DNA from: Paraclostridium hominis | GTDB taxonomy: Bacteria; Bacillota; Clostridia; Peptostreptococcales; Peptostreptococcaceae | NCBI RefSeq assembly: GCF_014306135.1 | Contig: NZ_JACRWD010000002.1 | Span: 62,001-126,000, forward strand | Length of the DNA: 64,000 nt | Reading direction: 5' to 3' | Shown here: positions 34,843 to 43,945 of the stretch, in pieces | How the letters are laid out: every line of letters starts with the position of its first letter | Position numbering within the stretch: the stretch's first letter is position 1 | Position numbers and translations under genes: made by a program | The notes under the pieces: model-generated | The model's database searches: none | The model's input: the letters and a program-made list of their open reading frames with translations, nothing else | What the model was told of the DNA's origin: nothing

Positions 34843-36067
34843 TTTGTTCTCCTAATAAATCAAAGATCTTCTTAGTTTGAGCTATGCTATTTTTTTCACT
34901 TAGTACAAATTCTCTAGCTCTTTTTCCTGCTGCATTTAATTCTTCTCTAGTCTTTTCACAAACTTCTACTATTTTATCTCTTAATGATTCAATTGAGTCA
35001 TTTTCTATATAATAAATATAGTCATCATATTCTGTTGGGATACCATCCAGTTTATATGCTATTAGTGGTGTTCCTGACGATAAATATTCTAAATTTTTAG
35101 ACGGAAAACTATATTTAGTAAATTCTTCTTTATTCTGCCTTGGATTAATTAAAACGTCAGCTTCATTTTGTAACTGTAAAACATCTTCCCTTTTAATTTG
35201 ACCTTTAAATATAATACGCTTATCTGTTTTTTCAGCTTCTAATACTTCATTTATGCTGTCTCCATAGCCACACAATATAAGTCTATAATCTTTATTATCT
35301 ATCAACCTAAATGCACTTATTAAATTTAATATGCCATATCTTCTATTTAATGTTCCCGTATATAAAATTATTTTTTCACTTTTTTTACTCTCTTTTAACT
35401 TATCATCTTTTTGTTTTAATATATCTGTAGCTATTCCTTCAACAACAATATAATTATTTACATTTAAAGCTTTTGACATTTGCTCTGTTAACAAAACAAA
35501 ATTATCTATATATTTCAAATTTTTACTTATTGATTTTATTTCAATGTGTTTAAGTATTTTATATATTTTAGATACATCATCTGAGGTATTCATATATTCT
35601 GGTAAATCTGGTACTATTATACAAGTTTTTATATTTGGGTTAACCATTTTTATATATTTAAGTGCTTTAACAAATACAGATGTTAATGCGTATGCTATAA
35701 TTACTTTATTTTCTTTCTTATCATTAGCCCATAGCTTCAAATATTTTTTTATACTAAAATATCTTAAATATTGCTTAACACCAAATATATTAATAAATCC
35801 AACATTAATATTTTGGGATTTAACATTTTTTCTGAATTCGCTAGTTTTTATATATAATTTTTTATATCGTTTAGGATACGATCCTATGTATAATGAATTA
35901 ATAATATTTATAGGATCTCCATTATTCGCTTCTAAACCATTTATGAAATTCCACTGTAATACATTTGCTGCATTATCAATATTTCCAATAGAATTAGCTA
36001 CAATTTCTTCTTCAATTTCCCTTGGAAATAATCCACCTAAAAAAGTAATATCCATATTACTTGACAT
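34826..36067 (-). CDS. Glycosyltransferase, family 4 (GT-B)
   Basis: A 413-residue GT-B enzyme. The C-terminal donor domain has KIILYTGTLNRRYGILNLISAF (about 230), ILCGYGDS, and the family 4 E-x7-E-like patch NPRQNKEEFTKYSFPSKNLEYLSSGTPLIAYKLDGIP (about 310-345). The N-terminal acceptor domain begins ITFLGGLFPREIEEE. AGGGAGGA precedes the ATG. It is the first gene after a palindromic hairpin (36109-36142) that may partly separate it from capG. Confidence 0.8.
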   Translation of the reverse strand: MSSNMDITFLGGLFPREIEEEIVANSIGNIDNAANVLQWNFINGLEANNGDPINIINSLYIGSYPKRYKKLYIKTSEFRKNVKSQNINVGFINIFGVKQYLRYFSIKKYLKLWANDKKENKVIIAYALTSVFVKALKYIKMVNPNIKTCIIVPDLPEYMNTSDDVSKIYKILKHIEIKSISKNLKYIDNFVLLTEQMSKALNVNNYIVVEGIATDILKQKDDKLKESKKSEKIILYTGTLNRRYGILNLISAFRLIDNKDYRLILCGYGDSINEVLEAEKTDKRIIFKGQIKREDVLQLQNEADVLINPRQNKEEFTKYSFPSKNLEYLSSGTPLIAYKLDGIPTEYDDYIYYIENDSIESLRDKIVEVCEKTREELNAAGKRAREFVLSEKNSIAQTKKIFDLLGEQNDKKK

Positions 36068-36108
36068 TAAAAATTCTTCCTCCCTAACAAGTATATTTAA
36101 TAAAAATA

Positions 36109-36142
36109 ATATGCTTATAGCAATATATTGCTATAAGCATAT
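36109..36142. terminator. Perfect 34-base palindrome inside the glycan operon
   Basis: ATATGCTTATAGCAATA is followed by its exact complement. On the minus strand it is followed by TTATTTTTATT, so it may work as a partial terminator between capG and the four downstream genes, or as an mRNA processing or stability hairpin. Confidence 0.6.
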
Positions 36143-36204
36143 CTAATATTAAAATTAATATACTTATATATTTTTAATAGCTATTAATTTCTAGTCTTTT
36201 TATA

Positions 36205-37332
36205 CTATAACTTTCCCCATACAGTTTTATCAACAATATGCGTATAGCTTTGAATTAACTTTACTACTTTTACAGATACATTTGTATCTTCATAATCATT
36301 TGGTAATACAACTTCTTCATTATTTTCTTTCATTATTACCGCAAGTTCAACAGCTTGTTCTACATCGTCTCCTTTTATTCCTCCAATAACAACCGTCCCC
36401 TTATCCAATACTTCAGGTCTTTCAGTAGATGTCCTTATAAGGACTCCTGCAAAATTTAATATAGCACTTTCTTCAGAAAGAGTTCCGCTATCTGAAAGCA
36501 CACAGTAACTATTCATTTGAAGCTGATTGTAATCCATAAATCCAAATGGTTTTAAACTTTGAACTAATGGGTGGAAGTTAAATCCTCTTTGCTCTATAAA
36601 CTTCTTACTTCTCGGATGAGTTGAGTATATAACAGGCATTTGATACTTTTCTGCTATGTTATTTATAGAGTTCATTAAAGACATAAAATTTTCTTCGTTA
36701 TCAATATTTTCTTCTCTATGAGCAGACACCAATATGTATTTTCCTTTTTCAAGATTAAGTCTTTCTAATACATCACTCTTTCTAATTTTATCCATATTTT
36801 TTGTTAAAACTTCTTGCATAGGCGACCCCGTAACAAATATTGTTTTTCCATCTATTCCTTCTGAAATTAAATATCTTCTTGAATGTTCTGTATATGGTAA
36901 GTTTATATCAGCTATATGGTCTACTATTTTTCTATTTATCATTTCAGATACATTCCAATCCCAACATCTATTTCCAGCTTCCATATGAAATATTGGACAC
37001 TTTAACCTTTTTGCAGATATTGCTGACATCGCTGAGTTTGTATCTCCTAATACTAATAATGCATCTGGATTTTCTTTTTGTATAACTTCATAAGATTTAG
37101 CTATTATATTCCCCATAGTTTCACCTAAATCCTTTCCTACTGTATCTAAATAGTAGTCTGGTTCTCTTAATTCTAGATCTTCAAAGAATACTTGGTTTAA
37201 TGTATAGTCCCAATTTTGTCCTGTATGAACTAATATATGTTCAAAATATTTGTCACATTTTTTTATTGTTTCTGAAAGTCTTATTATCTCTGGTCTAGTA
37301 CCAACTATCGTCATTAATTTTAATTTTTTCAT
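36205..37332 (-). CDS. UDP-GlcNAc 2-epimerase family enzyme, CapG/FnlC type
   Basis: Last step of UDP-N-acetyl-L-fucosamine synthesis, C2 epimerisation. The 375 residues begin KLMTIVGTRPEIIRLS; LVLGDTNSAMSA (about 95), HMEAGNRCWDWNVSEMINR (about 116) and SDSGTLSEESA (about 280) agree with the WecB/CapG family, and the CWDWNVSE variant fits CapG/FnlC rather than WecB. The ATG overlaps the capF stop as TAATG, so translation is coupled. Together with the next two genes it forms the complete CapE-CapF-CapG set. Confidence 0.87.
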   Translation of the reverse strand: MKKLKLMTIVGTRPEIIRLSETIKKCDKYFEHILVHTGQNWDYTLNQVFFEDLELREPDYYLDTVGKDLGETMGNIIAKSYEVIQKENPDALLVLGDTNSAMSAISAKRLKCPIFHMEAGNRCWDWNVSEMINRKIVDHIADINLPYTEHSRRYLISEGIDGKTIFVTGSPMQEVLTKNMDKIRKSDVLERLNLEKGKYILVSAHREENIDNEENFMSLMNSINNIAEKYQMPVIYSTHPRSKKFIEQRGFNFHPLVQSLKPFGFMDYNQLQMNSYCVLSDSGTLSEESAILNFAGVLIRTSTERPEVLDKGTVVIGGIKGDDVEQAVELAVIMKENNEEVVLPNDYEDTNVSVKVVKLIQSYTHIVDKTVWGKL

Positions 37333-38462
37333 TATTTATTCACCTCTAAAAAATAAGTATCTGGTTTTTCTGGATTAAACATTTCATTTGACCAAAAAAG
37401 TGTTATAACTTCATCTTGTCCTATATTTTCTATAGAATGAGTATACCCTGGTGGTATATCTAATACCTGTGGTATTTCACCATCTACTATATACTCTATT
37501 ACCTTGTCTTCATCTATCTTTCTAAAGCTTATATTGGCTTGTCCTTGTATAACTATAAACTTTTCAGTTTTAGTGTGATGCCAATGGTTGCCCCTAGTTA
37601 TTCCCGGGTGTGTTTTAGATACAAACATTTGACCGAATTGTTCTGACTTAACAAGTTCAGCTAACCATCCTCTATTATCTTCTTTCTTATCTAAGAAGTA
37701 TGAAAAATCATCTTCTTCTAAATATGTTAAATATGTAGAATATAATGCTTTATTAAATCCATCACTTAAATCAGGTATTAATAAACTTTTTCTCATATTT
37801 CTAAACATCTTTAAAGAATCTACTATATTCCCTAATGTTCTCTTATATACAGTTGTTACTTCATAGTAATATTTATCTATTTGTACACTATTTGCTCCTA
37901 TATCTTCTATAGCATCCATTATAGCCGCCACAACATCATCTATATAAACTAAATTTAATTCTATTGATGGATCATTAACCCATATATCTAAGTCATGAGC
38001 TATATTGTAGCAAAATGTTGATACTGCTGAGTTATAATTAGGTCTACACCACTTTCCAAATAAGTTTGGTAGTCTAAATATATATACCTTAGCATCACAT
38101 TCGTCACTATATTTAACTAATGCATCTTCTGATTGTTTCTTACTTTTACCATAATCATTGTCTAAAACAGCATGAGTTGATGATGTTATTAATATTGGAG
38201 TATTTTTGTTTTCTTCTTTTAAAAATCCAACTATCTTTTCAGTAAGTCCTCCATTGCCTTCATAAAACTCTTTAGTTTCTTTAGGTCTATTAACTCCTGC
38301 TAAGTGAACTATAAAGTCAGCATCTAATGTAGCTTTTTTAAGTTCTTCCTCTGTATTATTTCTATCTATAGTAAGTACTTCATATTTCTTAGCTTCATTT
38401 AAAGCTACTACCGTATTTTTACCTACAAATCCATTTGAACCTGTTACTAATATTTTTTTCAT
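37332..38462 (-). CDS. CapF-type bifunctional epimerase/reductase with cupin domain
   Basis: Second enzyme of UDP-FucNAc synthesis. The N-terminal short-chain dehydrogenase domain has ILVTGSNGFVGKNTV (residue 3) and STHAVLDNDYGKSKKQSE (YxxxK about 115). The C-terminal cupin (about 245-376) has the zinc-site pattern GNHWHHTKTEKFIVIQG and PPGYTHSIEN, as in S. aureus CapF. ATG at 38462 is chosen since GTGGGGA lies upstream; a TTG at 38471 is too close to it. 376 residues is the expected length. Confidence 0.9.
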   Translation of the reverse strand: MKKILVTGSNGFVGKNTVVALNEAKKYEVLTIDRNNTEEELKKATLDADFIVHLAGVNRPKETKEFYEGNGGLTEKIVGFLKEENKNTPILITSSTHAVLDNDYGKSKKQSEDALVKYSDECDAKVYIFRLPNLFGKWCRPNYNSAVSTFCYNIAHDLDIWVNDPSIELNLVYIDDVVAAIMDAIEDIGANSVQIDKYYYEVTTVYKRTLGNIVDSLKMFRNMRKSLLIPDLSDGFNKALYSTYLTYLEEDDFSYFLDKKEDNRGWLAELVKSEQFGQMFVSKTHPGITRGNHWHHTKTEKFIVIQGQANISFRKIDEDKVIEYIVDGEIPQVLDIPPGYTHSIENIGQDEVITLFWSNEMFNPEKPDTYFLEVNK

Positions 38463-38494
38463 ATTAATCAATCCCCACTATTAAAATTTTTATA

Positions 38495-39550
38495 TTATTT
38501 AGTTATAGCTACTTCTTTAAGTCTTTGTTCTTCTTCAAAGTTTGCTAATTCTTCTTGTATATAATCTAACTTTAATAGTAATTTTTTCATTCCTTCTACA
38601 TCTAGTCTTTCTGTGTTATGTGAATGGTAATCATCTAATATAGATACTTTTTCTTTCCCATCTTCAAAGTAATTATCATAATTTAAATCTCTATTATCGG
38701 CACAAATTCTATAGTAATCGCCACAGTCTTCTGATTTTCCTAATTCTTCTCTTGTAGCTAATGTTTCATATAGTTTTTCTCCATGTCTAGTACCGATTAT
38801 CTTTATTCCTGTTTCACTAGATCCAAATAATTCCGTCATAGCCTTAGCTAGGCACTCGATTGTAGCCGCTGGAGCTTTCTGTATAAATAGATCTCCTTGT
38901 CTAGCATTTTCAAAAGCATATAAAACTAGCTCAACTGCATCCGGTAAACTCATCATAAATCTTGTCATATTAGGATCTGTTACTGTTATATCCTCTCCTC
39001 TTTTCATTTGATCTATAAATAAAGGTATTACAGATCCCCTTGAAGCCATAACATTGCCGTATCTTGTTACACTTATTAATGTATCTTTAGGATCTACTTG
39101 TCTAGCTTTTGCTATTGCAACTTTCTCCATCATAGCTTTTGATATACCCATAGCATTTATTGGATATGCCGCTTTATCTGTACTTAAGCATACAACTTTT
39201 TTTACTTTATTATGTATACATGCATTTAATACATTTTCTGTACCTATTACATTTGTTTGAACAGCTTGCATTGGATAAAATTCACAAGATGGAACTTGCT
39301 TTAATGCTGCTGCATGAAATACATAGTCAACACCTTTTAGTGCATAATCTATACTATTATGATCCCTTACATCTCCGATATAAAACTTCAACTTATCATT
39401 TCTATAAGTTCTTCTCATATCTTCTTGTTTTTTTTCATCTCTACTAAATATACGTATCTCTTTTATATCTGTATCTAAAAATCTATCTAATACAGCATTG
39501 CCAAAAGACCCTGTTCCTCCAGTTATCAAAAGCACTTTATTTTCAAACAT
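38495..39550 (-). CDS. UDP-GlcNAc 4,6-dehydratase (5-inverting), CapE type
   Basis: First step from UDP-GlcNAc towards UDP-L-FucNAc. 351 residues: LLITGGTGSFGNAVLDRF at the N-terminus, FHAAALKQVP (about 88), and STDKAAYPINAMGISKAMMEK (about 127-147), where MxxxK stands in the place of the usual YxxxK, as in inverting CapE/WbjB enzymes. It is followed 32 bases later by capF. The product is probably cytosolic and oligomeric. Confidence 0.9.
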   Translation of the reverse strand: MFENKVLLITGGTGSFGNAVLDRFLDTDIKEIRIFSRDEKKQEDMRRTYRNDKLKFYIGDVRDHNSIDYALKGVDYVFHAAALKQVPSCEFYPMQAVQTNVIGTENVLNACIHNKVKKVVCLSTDKAAYPINAMGISKAMMEKVAIAKARQVDPKDTLISVTRYGNVMASRGSVIPLFIDQMKRGEDITVTDPNMTRFMMSLPDAVELVLYAFENARQGDLFIQKAPAATIECLAKAMTELFGSSETGIKIIGTRHGEKLYETLATREELGKSEDCGDYYRICADNRDLNYDNYFEDGKEKVSILDDYHSHNTERLDVEGMKKLLLKLDYIQEELANFEEEQRLKEVAITK

Positions 39551-39556
39551 AGTTTT

Positions 39557-40774
39557 CTAATCCTCCATAAGTTTATTTCTATACATAATATTTACAAATT
39601 TAACTGTTACAATATTACGTTCATAGTTGTTATTAAATATGTCTTCAACATTGTTTTGTATATCTTTATATAAATTTAGTTCTCGATTCATACTTAGTAT
39701 AAAATTAGTTATTCTAATTACTTCCCCTGAATCAACCCTTATTCCTAACTTATTCCCTTCTACTAAACTACCTATTTCACTATCTTTATTCATTATTGCA
39801 ATTATAGGTTTTCCTGCTGCTAGATATGAATATGTCTTGGATGGCACCCCTAATCCTTCTATTCCTTTGTCTAATGTTGTTATAAATAAATCAGCTGAAT
39901 TTAATAGTTGATTGTAAGTTTCTCCATACTGATAATCAAAAATTTTTATATTTTCTAACCTAAATTTTTCTACATATGCTTCTATATCTTTCTTTTTATA
40001 TCCATCTCCTACAAATATAAACTTTATATTTCTCACTTTTTTTAATTCATATGCTGCTTTTAATATTGTTTCTATATCATGAAATCTACCTATATTTCCT
40101 GTGTATATTATGTTGAATGTATCATCTATATTGTTTTTTATAGAGAATTCATTAACTTTGCTTATTTTGTATATTTTTTCTTTATCTGCCCAGTTCGTTA
40201 TTATTTCAATTTTATCTTCTGGTACTTTCTTATTTAGTAAATTTTGTTTCATATCTTTACCCAGAACAATAACTTTATGTGCATTATTATATATTTTTTT
40301 ATTTATAGCAGTCATAACTTTACATATTAACCCATCATCTTTTATTGCACCTACTTTAACTGCCATATCAGGATATATATCATGCAATAAATATATATAT
40401 GGTTTCTTCCGTATTTTATTTACTAAATACCCTATAAGGGGAAGTATTGGTGGGTTCGATACTAATAATATGTAATCATAATCTTTTTTTAGTATAGTAT
40501 TTATAAATGCACTTACTAAAAATGTTAAATAATTAGTTATTCTACCTAGTGCTTTATTTCTATTAAACTTGGAACTGTATACCCTTTTTATGTTTATTCC
40601 TTCATAAACTTCTTCTGATTTTAGATCACTATTTTGACCTCTGTATGAACAATCTGATGTTATTACATCTACATCGATTCCATTTTTAACAATGTCTTCA
40701 GCAAGTTCCGTTAATACTTTAGGTGTTGAGCTTTTATCAGGATAAAAATATTCTGACAGTATCAATAACTTCAT
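39557..40774 (-). CDS. Glycosyltransferase, family 4 (WbuB-like)
   Basis: A 405-residue GT-B enzyme that begins MKLLILSEYFYPDKSSTPKVL, like WbuB-type transferases which often use UDP-L-FucNAc as donor. LLHDIYPDMAVKVGAI (about 130), IYTGNIGRFHDIETILKA (about 222) and LGVPSKTYSYLAAGKPIIA (about 313) are the usual landmarks. Its place next to capEFG supports a FucNAc donor, by inference. ATG at 40774 is preferred (AAGGTGAT 6 bases before); starts further upstream would overlap the epimerase gene. Confidence 0.82.
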   Translation of the reverse strand: MKLLILSEYFYPDKSSTPKVLTELAEDIVKNGIDVDVITSDCSYRGQNSDLKSEEVYEGINIKRVYSSKFNRNKALGRITNYLTFLVSAFINTILKKDYDYILLVSNPPILPLIGYLVNKIRKKPYIYLLHDIYPDMAVKVGAIKDDGLICKVMTAINKKIYNNAHKVIVLGKDMKQNLLNKKVPEDKIEIITNWADKEKIYKISKVNEFSIKNNIDDTFNIIYTGNIGRFHDIETILKAAYELKKVRNIKFIFVGDGYKKKDIEAYVEKFRLENIKIFDYQYGETYNQLLNSADLFITTLDKGIEGLGVPSKTYSYLAAGKPIIAIMNKDSEIGSLVEGNKLGIRVDSGEVIRITNFILSMNRELNLYKDIQNNVEDIFNNNYERNIVTVKFVNIMYRNKLMED

Positions 40775-40784
40775 TTTTATCACC

Positions 40785-41759
40785 TTACTTTCCATATTCA
40801 CTTATGCAATCCCATTTATTAAATTCATTTACTTCATCAGTATCTATAAAATCTAATGAATCTTTAAAATCATACGTGTTATCTGTCATTAATACATCTA
40901 TATTTCCTGATATATTTTTTATTTTATTTATGGGCACTATATTCCCACACTTTATAGCTAACCTTGATATTCTATTAGGAATCTTTATTATCTTAGCTCT
41001 CGCTATATCCTTTTCAAATTTCTTAATTATAGTTTCATATGATAAACTTTCCGTTCCACATATATATGTATTTCCTATAGCTTTATCTGATTCACCAATA
41101 GTTTTCATCATCTGAGCTAGATCTTTATAGTAAATAGTACTTTTTCTGTTTAGCCCATTACCAAATTGAACTAATAAACCCTTTTGAGCTAAGTTATATA
41201 ACTTCTTAAAATTGCCTCTATCATTCCCTCCATATACTACTACAGGCTGTACTATGGATACTGGTAACTTTTTTTCTCTATATAGTTTATTAGCATATGC
41301 TTCTGCTTCATTCTTGCTCCTTGCATATGGTGTAATTGGATTTCTTGTAGTTTTTGTACTTATAACATTGTCTTGTGACTTACCATATACTGCAACTGTA
41401 CTTACAAATACTACCTTCTTAATACTATACTTTATTGATAGATCAAATAATTTGTTTGTAGCGTCTCTATTTATTAAATAAAACTCATTCTCTTCTTCTT
41501 TATTTTTAGGTTTAGTGTGAACTTTAGCAGCTAAATGATATAAACAATCTGTATTTTCAAGTTCACTTTCCCAATTTTCAATATCTATCATATCACCTTG
41601 AAATATCTTTAGCCTTTCTTTATACTCCTTAGACAAGTTGTTCAGTGATGCATTGTTTCTTCTACTCATAGCCTTAACTGTATATCCATCAACTAATAAT
41701 TTATTTACAAGCTCTAATCCTATCCATCCACTCGCTCCAGTGACCAGTGCTGTTTTCAT
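40785..41759 (-). CDS. NAD-dependent sugar epimerase/reductase (extended SDR)
   Basis: A 324-residue enzyme with VTGASGWIGLELVNK (residue 5), YHLAAKVH (about 73), STVAVYG (about 120) and PYARSKNEAEAYA (YxxxK about 144). It resembles the WbpV/Gne group that reduces 4-keto sugars or epimerises UDP-HexNAc. Linked to the membrane dehydratase at 43914 it could make UDP-QuiNAc or a similar 6-deoxy sugar for the initiating transferase; this is inference. It ends 10 bases before the family 4 transferase gene. Confidence 0.8.
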   Translation of the reverse strand: MKTALVTGASGWIGLELVNKLLVDGYTVKAMSRRNNASLNNLSKEYKERLKIFQGDMIDIENWESELENTDCLYHLAAKVHTKPKNKEEENEFYLINRDATNKLFDLSIKYSIKKVVFVSTVAVYGKSQDNVISTKTTRNPITPYARSKNEAEAYANKLYREKKLPVSIVQPVVVYGGNDRGNFKKLYNLAQKGLLVQFGNGLNRKSTIYYKDLAQMMKTIGESDKAIGNTYICGTESLSYETIIKKFEKDIARAKIIKIPNRISRLAIKCGNIVPINKIKNISGNIDVLMTDNTYDFKDSLDFIDTDEVNEFNKWDCISEYGK

Positions 41760-41781
41760 TTAATCTAACTCCTTTTTTATT

Positions 41782-42387
41782 TTATGAGTTTGCTTTACCT
41801 TCTTCTTTAGCAAATTTATCTTCTCCGAACAATACAACCCCGACTGTTAAAAGCATAATTTTTATATCCATTATTAAACTAAAATTATCAACATAATATA
41901 CATCTTTCATATGTCTTTCATCTAGAGATATATGAATATTTCCGCTTACTTGAGCAAGTCCTGTTAATCCTGGTCTCATATTAAATCTTTTTAGTTCTTC
42001 TTGTGTATATTCACCCAAATAGTCCATTCTTTCTGGTCTAGGTCCAACCAAACTCATTTCTCCTTTTATTACATTTAGTAATTGTGGCAATTCATCTATT
42101 TTATATCTTCTCAAGAATTTTCCTATTTTAGTTACTCTATCATCATCTACAAATACTTCTTTTCCTTTTATCATTTTTTCAGATCCAGGCCTCATAGTTC
42201 TAAACTTATATACTTTAAATATCTGGGTTCCTTTACCAGGCCTCTCTTGAAGGAAGAATACTGGTCCTTCTGAATCTAGTTTGATTATTAATGATATCAT
42301 CAATCCTATTGGAAAAAAAATCACCAGTATTACTAGTGATGCTGCAATATCAAATGCTCTTTTTATAATTAGTTGTAAACTTACCAT
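41782..42387 (-). CDS. Initiating phosphoglycosyl transferase, PglC-like
   Basis: Monotopic membrane enzyme of 201 residues that places the first sugar phosphate on undecaprenyl phosphate. A hydrophobic re-entrant segment (about 10-32) is followed by FLQERPGKG and KFRTM (about 47-65), then the catalytic Asp-Glu in KIDELPQLLNV (about 97) and MSLVGPRPE. It is the small form without the N-terminal four-helix domain. Its ATG follows the stop of the formyltransferase gene directly. It starts the operon II polymer. Confidence 0.9.
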   Translation of the reverse strand: MVSLQLIIKRAFDIAASLVILVIFFPIGLMISLIIKLDSEGPVFFLQERPGKGTQIFKVYKFRTMRPGSEKMIKGKEVFVDDDRVTKIGKFLRRYKIDELPQLLNVIKGEMSLVGPRPERMDYLGEYTQEELKRFNMRPGLTGLAQVSGNIHISLDERHMKDVYYVDNFSLIMDIKIMLLTVGVVLFGEDKFAKEEGKANS

Positions 42388-43233
42388 TTATTGCACCACC
42401 TCTAAAATTTCTATTTCATAATCTATAGGTATTATGTAACCATCTTTTAATTTTATTGATATAGATTCATCTACAGCTTCTCCTGTTGCTGTTTTAGCTG
42501 TCCATATAATTATCTTTTTATTATTATCTTCATAAAAAGCTCCTGGATATGGTTTTGTTACTGCTCTAACTAGTCTATCTGCTTCTAAACAAGTCATTTG
42601 ATTACTGATTCTACCATCTTCTGCTTGTCTTCCTTCCCAGTATGTTGCTAGACTTTCATTTTGTTTCTCTAGGGTTACATTATTATTTACTATGTCATTC
42701 CAATATTTTTCCATCAAAGTTATATGTGCACTATTTACTTTTTTATATAAAGTTGTTGCATTTTCTCTTTCTTCTATAGATATCTCAACTTGACCTAATA
42801 CTAATCCTGTATCTACACCTTCATCTAACTTAAACATTGTTACTCCTGTTTTTTCTAGACCTTTTATTATCGCCCAAGGAATTGCTGCTCTTCCTCTTCC
42901 CATTGGTAATAGTGTTGGATGCATTCCTAAGCATCCTAGTTTAGGAGTATCTAATAGTTCTTTTTTAGCTATTTGTGACCATCCTATTATGAATAACCAG
43001 TCTATATCTTTTTCTTTTAAAGCATTTATAACTTCTGCTTGATTTATATTTTCTATTTTAACTAGTGGTATATTGTGTTTATTTGAAAATTCGTCAAGAT
43101 ATATTCTTCCTGATTTATGCTTAGCTCTTTCATCTTCTAAAGTTATTAATAACTCTAATTCTCCACCTATTCTATATATTTCTTCTATACAACTAAGTCC
43201 TAATTGTACAACAGTTGCAAAAGCAATTTTCAT
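42388..43233 (-). CDS. Formyltransferase-family enzyme (sugar N-formyltransferase candidate)
   Basis: A 281-residue protein with the fold of methionyl-tRNA formyltransferase: FIIGWSQIAKKELL (about 81), MHPTLLPMGRGRAAIPWAI (104-122), TGVTMFKLDEGVDTG (129-143) and a C-terminal OB-like part. H105 and D141 of the usual Asn-His-Asp triad are present, but the Asn place is G103. The neighbouring deacetylase could provide its free amine, so N-formylation of an amino sugar with 10-formyl-THF is the likely role. It is not the housekeeping Fmt, which has a different C-terminus and setting. Confidence 0.78.
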   Translation of the reverse strand: MKIAFATVVQLGLSCIEEIYRIGGELELLITLEDERAKHKSGRIYLDEFSNKHNIPLVKIENINQAEVINALKEKDIDWLFIIGWSQIAKKELLDTPKLGCLGMHPTLLPMGRGRAAIPWAIIKGLEKTGVTMFKLDEGVDTGLVLGQVEISIEERENATTLYKKVNSAHITLMEKYWNDIVNNNVTLEKQNESLATYWEGRQAEDGRISNQMTCLEADRLVRAVTKPYPGAFYEDNNKKIIIWTAKTATGEAVDESISIKLKDGYIIPIDYEIEILEVVQ

Positions 43234-43249
43234 AATATTTTCTCCTTAA

Positions 43250-43945
43250 CTAAATATTGTCCGATATATCAATTCTTCTAAAGGCACTTTCAAATGCTTC
43301 TGCGTACATAGTTCCTGATTGACTTCCTCTGTATGCAGCTAAACCTGTTATTCCTTCTTTGCTTCTAGGGTGAGGATACGGCCTCATTACCCCCCTATAT
43401 AATGATAATGCTTCTATTTTTTTCTTTACTCTTTCTTCTCCAACCTCAACAAATACATTGGGTGTAAATTGTCTTCCACTCGAATCTGTAGACCATTCAG
43501 TTGCAGAAGGTACCTCCATAAATAACAATTCCTTTAATGGCTTTATATCTGTCCTTCTTTGATATATTCTAGTTGCAGCTTGGCATGCAATAGAAGTATG
43601 GTAATGATCATTGTTTAAGTCTTTAGGATGATGTGTAAATACTACATCTGCCTTAGTTTCAATAATAGCATTCTCTATAAATTGAACTAAATCTAGATGC
43701 TTCACAGTGTTAAGTGCTATGTTTGGGAAAACTCCTTTTATAACTCTTTTTATACCTACCATATTTGTTGCACTATTTATATCATAATTAAGTTCTTCTG
43801 TTTCTGGCCTATATTGGCGCACTTCTACATCCCCACATAGGATACACACATTAACTTCTTTATTTTCTTGTGCTAATTTATATATCGTAGCTCCAGCTCC
43901 TAATATTTCATCATCAGGGTGAGCTACTACTACAAGATAAGACAT
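43250..43945 (-). CDS. PIG-L family N-acetylglucosamine deacetylase
   Basis: Zinc-dependent LmbE/PIG-L de-N-acetylase, 231 residues. The metal motif is HPDDE (9-13), with a second histidine group in FTHHPKDLNNDHYHTS (about 104-119). It would remove acetate from a HexNAc sugar nucleotide or lipid-linked sugar in the cytosol. It overlaps the dehydratase gene upstream by 32 bases and lies 16 bases before the formyltransferase, so the three are coupled. Confidence 0.87.
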   Translation of the reverse strand: MSYLVVVAHPDDEILGAGATIYKLAQENKEVNVCILCGDVEVRQYRPETEELNYDINSATNMVGIKRVIKGVFPNIALNTVKHLDLVQFIENAIIETKADVVFTHHPKDLNNDHYHTSIACQAATRIYQRRTDIKPLKELLFMEVPSATEWSTDSSGRQFTPNVFVEVGEERVKKKIEALSLYRGVMRPYPHPRSKEGITGLAAYRGSQSGTMYAEAFESAFRRIDISDNI

